Assembly (NCBI RefSeq): GCF_001955535.1
Contig: NZ_MPVN01000007.1
Coordinates: 88,534-152,533, forward strand
Source: Paenibacillus sp. FSL H7-0326
Lineage (GTDB): Bacteria > Bacillota > Bacilli > Paenibacillales > Paenibacillaceae
DNA length: 64,000 bases
Direction of reading: 5' to 3'
Made by a program: the position numbers and the translations under genes. This document shows positions 1-8,301 of the stretch, piece after piece. Position 1 is the stretch's first letter. Each line of letters opens with the position of its first letter. The notes under the pieces were generated by a model that searched no databases, was not told where the DNA came from, and was given only the letters and a program-made list of their open reading frames with translations.

Positions 1-2
1 TG

Positions 3-776
3 GAACAACAAGCATCACTCATCGCAAAATGGCAGCTGGTCGGCTTTATTCATGGGGTCATGAATACCGACAATATGGCGCTGAGCGGAATCACGATCGA
101 TTATGGTCCGTGTGCCTTTATGGATACATACGACACGGCAACCGTATTCAGTTCCATCGATCGAGAGGGCCGCTATGCATATGGCAATCAGCCTCAGATC
201 GGAGCATGGAACCTGGCACGTTTTGCTGAAACGCTGCTCCCCCTCCTGCACGACGATGAAGCTGCAGCCGTGAAGATGGCCGAAGAGACGTTATCGGAAT
301 ATTTCAGCTTATTTCATCAGAACTGGTTGTCGGGTCTACGATCTAAGCTCGGTATATTTAATGAAGAACAGGAAGATGAAACATTAATAGCTGAACTGCT
401 GGAAATGATGCAGGAGCATCAGGCGGATTATACGAATACCTTCCGTGCATTGACTTTGAATCAACTGGCTGGTCAAGTCATGTTTGATACGCAAGAGTAT
501 AAGGAATGGCATTCCAAATGGCAGAAGCGTCTAGAGCGGCAAGAAGAGAGCAAGGCTGAGTCGCAAGCTTTAATGAAGAGAAGCAATCCTGCCGTGATTC
601 CTAGAAATCACAGAGTGGAGGAAGCGCTGGAAGCAGCTGTGGAGGATGAGGATCTGTCGGTGATGGAGCAGTTATTGGAGGTGCTGGCTGATCCGTATGC
701 CTATTCCAAGGAACAAGAAGAATATGCCATACTGCCTCCGAAGGATTGTGCTTATCAAACCTTTTGCGGGACTTAA
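3..776 (+). CDS. selO: Protein adenylyltransferase SelO (YdiU family), 3' part
   Basis: The reading frame is already open at the left window edge, so only the C-terminal 257 residues are present; the full protein is usually about 480-490 residues. The stretch WQLVGFIHGVMNTDNM, followed by SGITIDYGPCAFMD, is the SelO signature around the active site of this pseudokinase fold. SelO transfers AMP from ATP to Ser/Thr/Tyr hydroxyls of target proteins and is tied to redox stress in studied bacteria. An internal ATG at 60 is not the start, because conserved sequence runs upstream of it in frame. The C-terminal tail (ILPPKDCAYQTFCGT) ends with a Cys-rich end typical of the family. A terminator hairpin follows at about 822, so this is the last gene of its unit. 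Confidence 0.93.
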   Translation, partial: EQQASLIAKWQLVGFIHGVMNTDNMALSGITIDYGPCAFMDTYDTATVFSSIDREGRYAYGNQPQIGAWNLARFAETLLPLLHDDEAAAVKMAEETLSEYFSLFHQNWLSGLRSKLGIFNEEQEDETLIAELLEMMQEHQADYTNTFRALTLNQLAGQVMFDTQEYKEWHSKWQKRLERQEESKAESQALMKRSNPAVIPRNHRVEEALEAAVEDEDLSVMEQLLEVLADPYAYSKEQEEYAILPPKDCAYQTFCGT

Positions 777-821
777 TTCACGAATAGATTCAAAATGCCG
801 ATATATATAGAATCAATGAGG

Positions 822-862
822 AGCATGCATTTCACCTAATTGGTAAATGTGTGCTTTTTTAT
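822..862 (+). terminator. Probable intrinsic terminator after selO
   Basis: An imperfect inverted repeat (AGCATGCATTT ... AAATGTGTGCT) is followed directly by a run of six T. It lies between the selO stop and the next gene on the same strand. Confidence 0.65.
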
Positions 863-890
863 GTCCTGATCGCGAGAGGATGGGTAAACA

Positions 891-1610
891 ATGTTAATAG
901 ACAAGATCAGTGAGTTTGTTCTATTGGAGAGTATGGTGATGATTCGGACGCGGGATCATACATTCGGAGGACGTATTACATATATTGATGGAGATGTGTT
1001 TGAAATTGCACTAAATGATAACAAGAGGATCTCTCTCGGGGAATCCATAGGCATCACCATTTATGCAGAAGGATTGATTACCTTTGATACCTATCCTATC
1101 GGCTTTTATCGAAAACATATATTATGTATTCTTCCTCCGCCGGTTCAGAAAAGATTCTTCCAGCGTCGCAAAGAAGTACTGCTGCCGGTACATCAGCTAA
1201 CTTGTATTATTGAAAGAGAACTTAAGTCAGCAGATGCTGGATCGCTGAGCAATGAAACAGACTCTATAGGTGAAGTGAAAAATTTGAGCATGAGCGAGAT
1301 CTTGTTTGCCGCAGGATCCGTTCTTGGACTTCAAAGAAATGATCGGGTTACCCTTCATCTTGGAGAAGATCTGCAGCTTCAAGCCGTTGTTCAGCATATC
1401 AAGCATAGCGGAGAGCAGCCACTCTATCTCGCTGAACTGCAAGAAGTTACGAAATCTGCGAAACAGACACTCAAGTCCTTAATGATCGGTCAATTAGCGA
1501 TACATAGAAATGCACAAATTGAATCGGAGCTTGAGGTGGTAGATCATGATAACAAATCAGACGAGATCAACTCTTACATATTTAACAATTATAGAGCAAA
1601 TAAGAAATGA
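891..1610 (+). CDS. Conserved hypothetical protein, possibly PilZ-like beta-barrel
   Basis: A 239-residue soluble protein with no signal peptide or membrane segment. The N-terminal third alternates hydrophobic and polar residues as in short beta-barrels (for example TRDHTFGGRITYIDGDVFEIAL), which resembles the YcgR/PilZ N-terminal fold, and a second beta-rich block follows around residues 140-190. I do not see the RxxxR ... DxSxxG c-di-GMP motif of a true PilZ domain, so cyclic nucleotide binding is not supported. It stands alone: terminators lie on both sides, and the next gene is convergent. The role is unknown. Confidence 0.6.
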   Translation: MLIDKISEFVLLESMVMIRTRDHTFGGRITYIDGDVFEIALNDNKRISLGESIGITIYAEGLITFDTYPIGFYRKHILCILPPPVQKRFFQRRKEVLLPVHQLTCIIERELKSADAGSLSNETDSIGEVKNLSMSEILFAAGSVLGLQRNDRVTLHLGEDLQLQAVVQHIKHSGEQPLYLAELQEVTKSAKQTLKSLMIGQLAIHRNAQIESELEVVDHDNKSDEINSYIFNNYRANKK

Positions 1611-1674
1611 TGCTTGTGAGATCGAATACAGCAGGTACTAAAATGCGTGATTTTCCTTCAAACATGATGTTTTA

Positions 1675-1711
1675 AAAATATAGGTTGGAGCATTCCAGCC
1701 TATATTTTTGT
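1675..1711. terminator. Bidirectional terminator between convergent genes
   Basis: A near-perfect stem AATATAGGTTGGA / TCCAGCCTATATT with loop GCAT, flanked by A-rich sequence on one side and T-rich on the other, so it can end transcription from the hypothetical gene on the left and the TauE gene on the right. Confidence 0.8.
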
Positions 1712-1733
1712 GTTTAACTTAGCTGCCCTGTTG

Positions 1734-2528
1734 TTAGCTCTTGAACATTAACCGTATCGCTACGAAGATCAGCGCAATGGACAGGAAGCGCAGAATGACT
1801 CCTCCTGGCAGCTTCGATGCAATTCTCGCTCCAAGCTGACTGCCGATGAGAGAACCTGCTGCCAGCCACAATAGTTTCATGAAATCGATATGTCCTAAGG
1901 CTAGATGCGCAATACTTCCTGATGTAGCAGAGATCAGGATCGATAAGCTGGAAGTGGCGGCAGCGATATGTGCTGGAAACGAGAGCAGCATGACCATCGT
2001 CGGTACCATGACAGAGCCTCCCCCGATGCCGAAGAAGCTGGATATGAATCCGACAACCAGTGCAATGGAGACGCCGGCCTTTAGATTAAATGAATAGGTG
2101 TGTGTTGTTCCACTCGCATCACTGAATGCTCGAGTAACCGTAGGCTTCAGTAATGAATTTTGTGATTTTTGCGGTTTTTTCAGTAGAAATATCGCCATGC
2201 ATAGTAGAAAAACACCCAGTGCCACGAAAAATCCACGATTACTCACAATATTGGCTGTAAAGGCACCGAGAACAGAACCAGGTATCATGGCGACCGCGAA
2301 TAATGTGCCACTCTTCATATCAATTCTTCTCTGCTTCACATAAGCAATCGTGCTGGATAGTGATCCGAACACTAATACAGCTAGAGACGTTCCGACAATC
2401 TCCGAGACAGGCATATCATAGGCGAAGGCAAGAAAAGGAACAATGATAAATCCTCCGCCAAGTCCAACGACCGCTCCGCATAATGAAGACAATACTCCGA
2501 CAAGGAGCAGTACGACAATTTCAATCAT
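1734..2528 (-). CDS. TauE/SafE (DUF81) family membrane exporter
   Basis: A 264-residue protein that is mostly membrane: about eight hydrophobic segments arranged as two similar halves, each opening with a glycine-rich stretch (AVVGLGGGFIIVPFLAF in the first half, SFFGIGGGSVMVPTMVML in the second). That duplicated GxGGG-x-hydrophobic-VP pattern is the hallmark of the sulfite/organosulfonate exporter family. The substrate is not deducible; relatives move sulfite, sulfoacetate or related anions. The ATG at 2528 follows GAAGAAGG at 7 bases spacing. The gene is monocistronic and convergent with its left neighbour. Confidence 0.88.
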   Translation of the reverse strand: MIEIVVLLLVGVLSSLCGAVVGLGGGFIIVPFLAFAYDMPVSEIVGTSLAVLVFGSLSSTIAYVKQRRIDMKSGTLFAVAMIPGSVLGAFTANIVSNRGFFVALGVFLLCMAIFLLKKPQKSQNSLLKPTVTRAFSDASGTTHTYSFNLKAGVSIALVVGFISSFFGIGGGSVMVPTMVMLLSFPAHIAAATSSLSILISATSGSIAHLALGHIDFMKLLWLAAGSLIGSQLGARIASKLPGGVILRFLSIALIFVAIRLMFKS

Positions 2529-2670
2529 ATGTAAACCTTCTTCCGTGTGAATTAGCCAACCCTTATTCTACATGAATCACAAACCTTGCTCCATAACCAA
2601 GTCACATATGTATATAGGCAGAAATACTTTCGACTTAGTAAAATAAAGGAAATTACATAAGTGAAAAGAG

Positions 2671-3117
2671 ATGAATTTATTGAAAAAAATATCCGAGATG
2701 GAAGCTTTGAATTATGGTGTACACACGAAATTTGATCAGATGGACAATGGCGAGAGCAAGTTTCGATTAAACTGCTTTATGGATAGAAGCTCATATTGCA
2801 GGACAGTAGCACCTGATGCAGGTACTTGGCAGAACAGTCATTTTCACCGGGCAGCAACAGAGCTATACATCGTCCAGACGGGCTGGATTGTATATGCGGA
2901 GATACGTGCTGATCAGCTATTAGTCCAGATATTAAGAGAGGGAGACAGTGTCGTATTTCTTCCAGAAGTGCATCACAATATTTATCTGTCCGCCGGGTCG
3001 GTAATCCATACCGTTAAATACGGTCAGAGTTTATTTGAGCAGGATTGGTATGCTTCACCGGAGCTGGATGAGCTCACAAGAAGGATCAATCCCGAAGTGC
3101 TGTTCAAACTCCTCTAA
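2671..3117 (+). CDS. Cupin-fold small protein
   Basis: A 148-residue soluble protein. The middle carries cupin-like features: a beta-rich core with an H-x-H-like stretch (QNSHFHRAATELYIVQTG), then GDSVVFLPEVHHNIYLSAGS, the usual second cupin box with a histidine before a turn. This suggests a metal-binding single-domain cupin, possibly a sugar epimerase- or sensor-like protein. The start has only a weak Shine-Dalgarno (GTGAAAAGAG). A terminator follows the stop, separating it from the sugar transporter operon downstream, so a functional link to that operon is only suggestive. Confidence 0.65.
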   Translation: MNLLKKISEMEALNYGVHTKFDQMDNGESKFRLNCFMDRSSYCRTVAPDAGTWQNSHFHRAATELYIVQTGWIVYAEIRADQLLVQILREGDSVVFLPEVHHNIYLSAGSVIHTVKYGQSLFEQDWYASPELDELTRRINPEVLFKLL

Positions 3118-3146
3118 GAAAGAATTGACTATAAAATCGTTTATCG

Positions 3147-3177
3147 ATAAGCCGCGATCATCGCGGTTTATTTTTAT
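3147..3177 (+). terminator. Intrinsic terminator after the cupin gene
   Basis: Stem ATAAGCCGCGA / TCGCGGTTTAT with loop TCA, followed by TTTTTATC. It insulates the cupin gene from the transporter operon. Confidence 0.8.
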
Positions 3178-3222
3178 CCGTTATTTTTCTACCTTCTTAC
3201 CGATGTTATTCTCCTTATCAGG

Positions 3223-3236
3223 TGTAAGCGCTTCTA
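3223..3236 (+). promoter_or_regulatory. cre-like catabolite repression site
   Basis: TGTAAGCGCTTCTA matches the Gram-positive CcpA consensus TGWAANCGNTNWCA at nearly all positions, including the central CGCT core region. It lies 41 bases before the start of the sugar-binding lipoprotein, where CcpA would block transcription when a preferred sugar is present. Binding is inferred, not shown. Confidence 0.6.
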
Positions 3237-3276
3237 TTAGAATGAGACTTAACATATTTAAGGGGGTTAGCCATAC

Positions 3277-4590
3277 ATGAAGAAATGGAGTATTGTCCTT
3301 AGCTTGTGCTTGCTTATCTCGGTCATTGCTGCAGGATGCGGCGGAGGAAGTGGTACGAGTGGCAATAACGAAGATTCAGAGAAGGTGTCCATCACCATAT
3401 GGCACAACTGGACAGGTCAGGATGCCAAGGCCGTAGCGATGCGAGGTATTATTGAGCAATTTAGAGCAGATCACCCGAACATTGAAGTGATTGATGAAGG
3501 ACTGCCATCCGATGGGCTGCGTACAAGACTGCGTACGGTAGCTGCCGCTGATGAAATGCCTGATCTCTTTGTCATGTGGCCGGATGCCATGACCAAGGAA
3601 TTTGTTAAAGGGGATCTGTTACAGCCTATTAACGAAGAACTAGACCAAAATCCGGAGTGGAAGGATAAGTTCATTCCTAATGCGCTTGACGGCTACACCG
3701 TAGATGGGAATATTTACTCTGTACCGATGAACCTTGCACCAAGCTCTTTTATCTATTACAACGAAGCCTTGTTCAAAGAACACGGGGTTAAGGTACCAAC
3801 AACTTGGGCGGAGTTGGAGTCCGCAATTCAGACATTTAATGAGAAGGATGTCATTCCCATTGCTCTCGGTAATAAGGCTAACTGGGTTGTTCAATCTACA
3901 CTATTCAGTACACTTGCCGACCGGATTACAGGAACAGAATGGTTCTTATCGGCGATCGAGCAGAGCGGTGCAAAATTTACAGATCCAGAGTTTGTAGAAG
4001 CATTGAATGTGCTTAAGAAGCTTGGAGACTCAGGTGCTTTTCAGGATGGCTTTAACAGCATAGATGAAACGCAGATGATGCAGCTTTATTTTCAAGGAAA
4101 AGCAGCGATGGTCATTAATGGCGGATGGGCCCTGGCTAACCTGGTGAATAACGCACCGGAAGAAGTGCTGAACAATACGCATATCACGATACTGCCTCCA
4201 ATCGAAGGAGGGAAGGGCCAGGAGCAGGTAACCGCTGGAGTCGTCGGCACTGGTCTTGGTGTTAGCAAAAAGCTGACTGGCGAACGCAAAGAAGCAGCTA
4301 TGGAGCTATTTTATGAATTAGCTGGTCCAGACGGTCAAAAAGCAACGCTTGAGAGCAGTACGCTGGTCAGCTATGACGTTGAACTGGATCGAAGCAAGGC
4401 ACATCCACTCTTTGTAGAGCTGTATGAACTGATGCAGGATGTCAAGATTACGCCTGTATATGATTCCAAGTTTGGCTCAGCCGCAACCGAAGTGGTCAAC
4501 AATAGCTTGCAGGAGCTGCTGATGAACGGCAATCCGGAAGAGGTTGCCCGTAAGATTCAGGATGCCCAGGCTGCAGCCGTTGGAAAATAG
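3277..4590 (+). CDS. Family 1 sugar-binding lipoprotein of an ABC importer
   Basis: A 437-residue extracellular solute-binding protein. The N-terminus is a lipoprotein signal: Lys-Lys, a hydrophobic stretch, and the lipobox VIAAGC, with Cys21 as the lipidated residue. The mature part starts with a Gly/Ser/Asn linker and then VSITIWHNWTGQDAKA, typical for binding proteins of oligosaccharide importers of the MalE/UgpB type. Further family features are the hinge region SVPMNLAPSSFIYYNEALF and the later MVINGGWALANL. The ribosome binding site AAGGGGG precedes the ATG by 10 bases. It is the first gene of an operon with two permeases, a YesM-type kinase and a YesN-type regulator. No ATP-binding subunit is nearby, so a shared MsmX-like ATPase is expected. 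The sugar is unknown. Confidence 0.95.
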   Translation: MKKWSIVLSLCLLISVIAAGCGGGSGTSGNNEDSEKVSITIWHNWTGQDAKAVAMRGIIEQFRADHPNIEVIDEGLPSDGLRTRLRTVAAADEMPDLFVMWPDAMTKEFVKGDLLQPINEELDQNPEWKDKFIPNALDGYTVDGNIYSVPMNLAPSSFIYYNEALFKEHGVKVPTTWAELESAIQTFNEKDVIPIALGNKANWVVQSTLFSTLADRITGTEWFLSAIEQSGAKFTDPEFVEALNVLKKLGDSGAFQDGFNSIDETQMMQLYFQGKAAMVINGGWALANLVNNAPEEVLNNTHITILPPIEGGKGQEQVTAGVVGTGLGVSKKLTGERKEAAMELFYELAGPDGQKATLESSTLVSYDVELDRSKAHPLFVELYELMQDVKITPVYDSKFGSAATEVVNNSLQELLMNGNPEEVARKIQDAQAAAVGK

Positions 4591-4592
4591 AA

Positions 4593-4622
4593 TAATCCCC
4601 TTCCCGATAGGGGAGGGGTATT
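4593..4622 (+). promoter_or_regulatory. Stem-loop between binding protein and permease genes
   Basis: AATCCCCTTCCC / GGGGAGGGGTATT forms an imperfect GC-rich hairpin right after the binding-protein stop, without a clean T-run. In such operons an intercistronic hairpin usually stabilises the upstream mRNA or causes partial termination, giving more binding protein than permease. This role is inferred from position. Confidence 0.5.
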
Positions 4623-4647
4623 CTCATTTAAAGGGAGTGTCAAAGCC

Positions 4648-5529
4648 ATGAATGCATTGCGAAATCGCCGCTTTATTGTTATAGGACTCGCTCCTGCAGT
4701 AATTCTATATGCGCTGTTCGTGTTCGTACCGGTCATTTGGTCAGCGTACTATGGTTTTTTTGACTGGTCAGGAATCGGGGACGCGGTCTATATCGGAGTT
4801 CAGAATTACGCAGAGATTTTTAAAGACCCCATTTTTTGGCGGGCACTGAAAAATAACATTATCTTTGTGCTTGCCTCTGTTTTTGGACAGATTCCACTGG
4901 CGCTGTTCTTGGCCGTTCTGCTGCATAAGAGCAGCTTTTTGCAAAAGTTTCTACGTTCAGCTGTATTCTTACCTATGGTCTTGTCTACAGTTGTTATTGG
5001 TATGATCTGGCAGTATATCTATCACCCACAGATCGGTATCTTGAACTTTCTCCTGGATGCACTACATCTCGAGAATTGGAAGATGGAATGGCTGTCAGAT
5101 CCGGCCATCGCGATCTATTCGCTCGTTCCTCCATTACTCTGGAGCTTTGTCGGATTGTACTTAATCATCTTCGTCTCGGCGCTTCAGAACATTCCAGGTG
5201 AAATTCATGATGCGGCTAAGATTGACGGAGTAACAGGGATTCGAAAAATATGGAGTATTACCCTGCCCATGATTAAAAACACCGTGCAGGTGGCTGTCAT
5301 CTTGTGTATATCCGGCAGCTTGAAGTCATTTGATCTTGTCTACATCATGACAAAAGGCGGACCTGCACATACCACAGAATTACTGGCAACCTATATGTAT
5401 AACTCCACTTTTACGACCTATCGATACGGGTTCGGAAGTGCCATTTCGACTACGATCGTACTGATCAGTCTCTTATTGATTGGAACAAGTCAGTGGCTCG
5501 CTTCGAGAAAAAAAGAATCATCGGTGTAA
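4648..5529 (+). CDS. ABC sugar transporter permease, MalF/UgpA type
   Basis: A 293-residue integral membrane protein with about six transmembrane segments, the first starting near residue 9 (VIGLAPAVILYALFVFVPVIWSAYYGFF is followed by the usual extracellular loop). The cytoplasmic EAA-type loop that docks the ATPase is visible as DAAKIDGVTG followed by ITLPMI, near residues 190-212. It pairs with the next permease to form the heterodimeric channel of a carbohydrate importer. The ribosome binding site AAGGGAG lies upstream of the ATG. Confidence 0.95.
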   Translation: MNALRNRRFIVIGLAPAVILYALFVFVPVIWSAYYGFFDWSGIGDAVYIGVQNYAEIFKDPIFWRALKNNIIFVLASVFGQIPLALFLAVLLHKSSFLQKFLRSAVFLPMVLSTVVIGMIWQYIYHPQIGILNFLLDALHLENWKMEWLSDPAIAIYSLVPPLLWSFVGLYLIIFVSALQNIPGEIHDAAKIDGVTGIRKIWSITLPMIKNTVQVAVILCISGSLKSFDLVYIMTKGGPAHTTELLATYMYNSTFTTYRYGFGSAISTTIVLISLLLIGTSQWLASRKKESSV

Positions 5530-5612
5530 TTTGCATTTTTCAGAGTTGATTATAGGCCAAAATACATTTGCAAATTAAATTCATGCCAATAGAATTGAAG
5601 GGAGGCATACAC

Positions 5613-6488
5613 ATGCAGCCAAACATTGCAGGTTCAAGACCTGCCGTATCCCAAGCTTCCACTCTGTTTCGTCGTATCGGAAGAGCGTTATTTTGGTTTG
5701 TGCTTTTGCTCTATGGAATTGTGACATTGTATCCTTTTGTATGGCTTGTTACGAGTGCCTTCAAGACCAATGAGGATTTCTATAACCGACCTTTTGGACT
5801 GCCAGAAGTCTGGAAATGGGAGAATTTCACTGTGGCCTGGGAGAGCTCAAACCTTGGAAATGCCTTTAACAATTCGATGATTGTATCGATAGGCTCCTTG
5901 GTACTCACCTTATTTATATCCGCACTTGCCTCCTTTGTGCTTGCCCGCTTTTCCTTTCGATGGAAAGGGATCATGCTTGCATTTTTTGTTATCGGCATGC
6001 TGATTCCTATACACAGCACATTGGTTCCTTTGTTTATTCTGATGAAGCAGATGTTTCTATTAAATACGTACTGGGCTCTGATCCTGCCTTACACTGCGTT
6101 TGCCCTGCCAACAGCGATCTTTATACTTACTGCATATTTGACCAGTATTCCTCGTGATATCGAAGAAGCTGCCTTTATGGATGGTACAGGGCTGTGGGGA
6201 TTATTTTTCCGCATCATGCTTCCAATGTCACTGCCCGCCCTGTCTACAGTCACGATCCTTAGCTTTTTACATGCATGGAATGATTTCTCATTTGCCTTGG
6301 TGTTCATTAATAAAACAGAGCTCAAAACACTGCCATTAGCCATCGCTAATTTTGCCGACGGTTATCAGACCGATTATGGACTTACGCTGGCTGCGATGAC
6401 GTTGTCTATTTTTCCAACGGTTCTTCTCTACCTGCTGTTTCAGGAGCAGATGATGAAAGGAATGACAGCCGGAGCAGTCAAGGGTTAA
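5613..6488 (+). CDS. ABC sugar transporter permease, MalG/UgpE type
   Basis: A 291-residue second permease of the same importer. I place the start at 5613, because GAAGGGAGG sits 7-8 bases before that ATG; an in-frame upstream start at 5568 has no ribosome binding site. Six hydrophobic segments are visible, and the coupling loop reads EEAAFMDGTGLWGLFFRIMLP. The segment LYGIVTLYPFVWLVTSAFKT near residue 35 is the usual opening of MalG-type permeases. It is followed 43 bases later by the sensor kinase gene, probably in the same transcript. Confidence 0.95.
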   Translation: MQPNIAGSRPAVSQASTLFRRIGRALFWFVLLLYGIVTLYPFVWLVTSAFKTNEDFYNRPFGLPEVWKWENFTVAWESSNLGNAFNNSMIVSIGSLVLTLFISALASFVLARFSFRWKGIMLAFFVIGMLIPIHSTLVPLFILMKQMFLLNTYWALILPYTAFALPTAIFILTAYLTSIPRDIEEAAFMDGTGLWGLFFRIMLPMSLPALSTVTILSFLHAWNDFSFALVFINKTELKTLPLAIANFADGYQTDYGLTLAAMTLSIFPTVLLYLLFQEQMMKGMTAGAVKG

Positions 6489-6531
6489 CGAATACTAATA
6501 CCATAACCACATCATGAAGGAGGGGGATCTC

Positions 6532-8301
6532 TTGAGGAGCTGGCTACGATCATCATTGCAGCGCAAGCTGTCCGTGCTCATTGCTGGTTCGATCATTGTA
6601 CCCCTCGTGGTGCTTGGTTTATTTGCCTTTGATACAGCGGCACGCATTTCGGAAGAGAAGGCCACGCTGTCCGGAATTGACTATCTGAAACAGCTGGAAG
6701 CAAATTTAAAATTTATGCTTCAGGATGTAGACAATTTATCCATCTATTTGATTGGTGAGCGAGATATCCAAGATTATCTGATGCAGGATGAGGAGCAAGA
6801 AGAAGAGAGGCGGGAGATTATAGGCAGAATGACCAACCTTGCCGCCTCCAAATCATATATAGCTAATATTGTGATTCAGCCCGAACATTTCTCTAATGAT
6901 TTGATGACGGCGAATTGGTATGAAGCGGACACACCGGAGGGAGCATTAACCGAAATTAGACAGAAGCACTGGTCTCCTGTATATCGAATTGTAAATTACG
7001 CTGGAGAACAGTATGTGATGACCCTGACCAGGCCCATACGAAGTATTCATGATTATAAGCATCTTGGATGGCTGTCTATCAGTTTGAGTGAGAAAGAAAT
7101 TTCTCATCGGCTTGCTGAAAAAGACTTTGCCAGTGGGAACGGTAGAATCGAACTCATTGATTCTAACGGTGTGATTCTATCTTCTCCTGACAAGACCCGA
7201 TTAGGGATACGAATCGAAGATCAATATCCAGGACTTCTAACGATGCTGAATCAAGGAACAAGCGGGTCGGCGGTGTACGGAGAGAAGAAGGAGAAGAAGA
7301 CGTTCATGTACGTGCGAGAGCCTTCTACGGGATGGACACTGATCGGCTCTATTCCGTATGACCAATATCGTGAAGAGAACCGTTATATCTTAACCATTAC
7401 AGCGGTTGCGGTTGCAATCTCGGTTCTGATCAGCGCGTGCTTAGTCTGGGCAACCGTACGTAGAATTACACGACCGTTGCTGCTTCTTACACGTCATTTA
7501 TATCGGATTAATCCTCACGAGCCGCTCCCCCATTTCACAGTTACAACCGAAGATGAGATCGGTAAGCTCGGACAGAGCTATAACCTGCTCGGAGCACATA
7601 TTGAACAGCTCAAGCAGGATCTGATCCGTGAGGAAGCACGTAAAAAAGAAGCCGATATGCATGCGCTTCAAGCGCAGATCAATCCTCATTTTTTATATAA
7701 TACGTTAGCATCCATTCACTGGATTTCACTTATGGCCAAAGAGAAGAGAATCGCTGATATGGTAGAGGGGCTGAGCCAATTTTTGCGTTTAAGCTTGAAT
7801 CATGGGAAGGAGTATTGCCCTGTCTCCCAAGAAATAGACCACATCCGTCAATATGTTCGGGTACAGAATATTCGTTATCCTGACAAATTTAAGATCGAAT
7901 ATATGGTTGATCCAGAGCTGGAGAATAAATGGATGCTTAAGCTGCTCCTGCAGCCATTGATCGAGAATGCAATGATTCACGGCCTTAACAAGAAGGACGG
8001 ACCGGGCTCAATCCTGATTATGGTTCGGAAAGAGCAGAATCGGATGAGCTTTCTAATCTTAGATGATGGGGCTGGCATGTCGATGAATCGCTTAGAAGAC
8101 GTCCGCAGAATAATAGAAACCCCTGCAAATGGGCACGAATCGTTACATGTTCGTGTGAAGGAGGGCAGTTACGGACTAAGAAATGTGAACGAGCGTCTTC
8201 TGCTGCATTACGGTCCTGAAGCTCATCTTGAAATTGACAGCAGGGAAGGCGGAGGAACCCGAATTGCTTTCACCCTACCGATAATGGAGGAGACGATATG
8301 A
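6532..8301 (+). CDS. YesM-type sensor histidine kinase
   Basis: I start this 589-residue protein at the TTG at 6532: AAGGAGGGGG lies 8 bases upstream, whereas the in-frame ATG at 6514 overlaps that same Shine-Dalgarno and has none of its own. Layout: membrane segment at about residues 13-35, a large extracellular sensor (about 36-280), a second membrane segment (about 282-305), a HAMP domain, and a His_kinase domain with the phosphoacceptor motif QAQINPHFLYNTL. The ATPase domain shows LIENAMIHGL, DDGAGMS and GSYGLRNVNERL. This architecture is the partner of YesN/AraC-type regulators and usually senses the extracellular sugar or the loaded binding protein. Confidence 0.95.
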   Translation: MRSWLRSSLQRKLSVLIAGSIIVPLVVLGLFAFDTAARISEEKATLSGIDYLKQLEANLKFMLQDVDNLSIYLIGERDIQDYLMQDEEQEEERREIIGRMTNLAASKSYIANIVIQPEHFSNDLMTANWYEADTPEGALTEIRQKHWSPVYRIVNYAGEQYVMTLTRPIRSIHDYKHLGWLSISLSEKEISHRLAEKDFASGNGRIELIDSNGVILSSPDKTRLGIRIEDQYPGLLTMLNQGTSGSAVYGEKKEKKTFMYVREPSTGWTLIGSIPYDQYREENRYILTITAVAVAISVLISACLVWATVRRITRPLLLLTRHLYRINPHEPLPHFTVTTEDEIGKLGQSYNLLGAHIEQLKQDLIREEARKKEADMHALQAQINPHFLYNTLASIHWISLMAKEKRIADMVEGLSQFLRLSLNHGKEYCPVSQEIDHIRQYVRVQNIRYPDKFKIEYMVDPELENKWMLKLLLQPLIENAMIHGLNKKDGPGSILIMVRKEQNRMSFLILDDGAGMSMNRLEDVRRIIETPANGHESLHVRVKEGSYGLRNVNERLLLHYGPEAHLEIDSREGGGTRIAFTLPIMEETI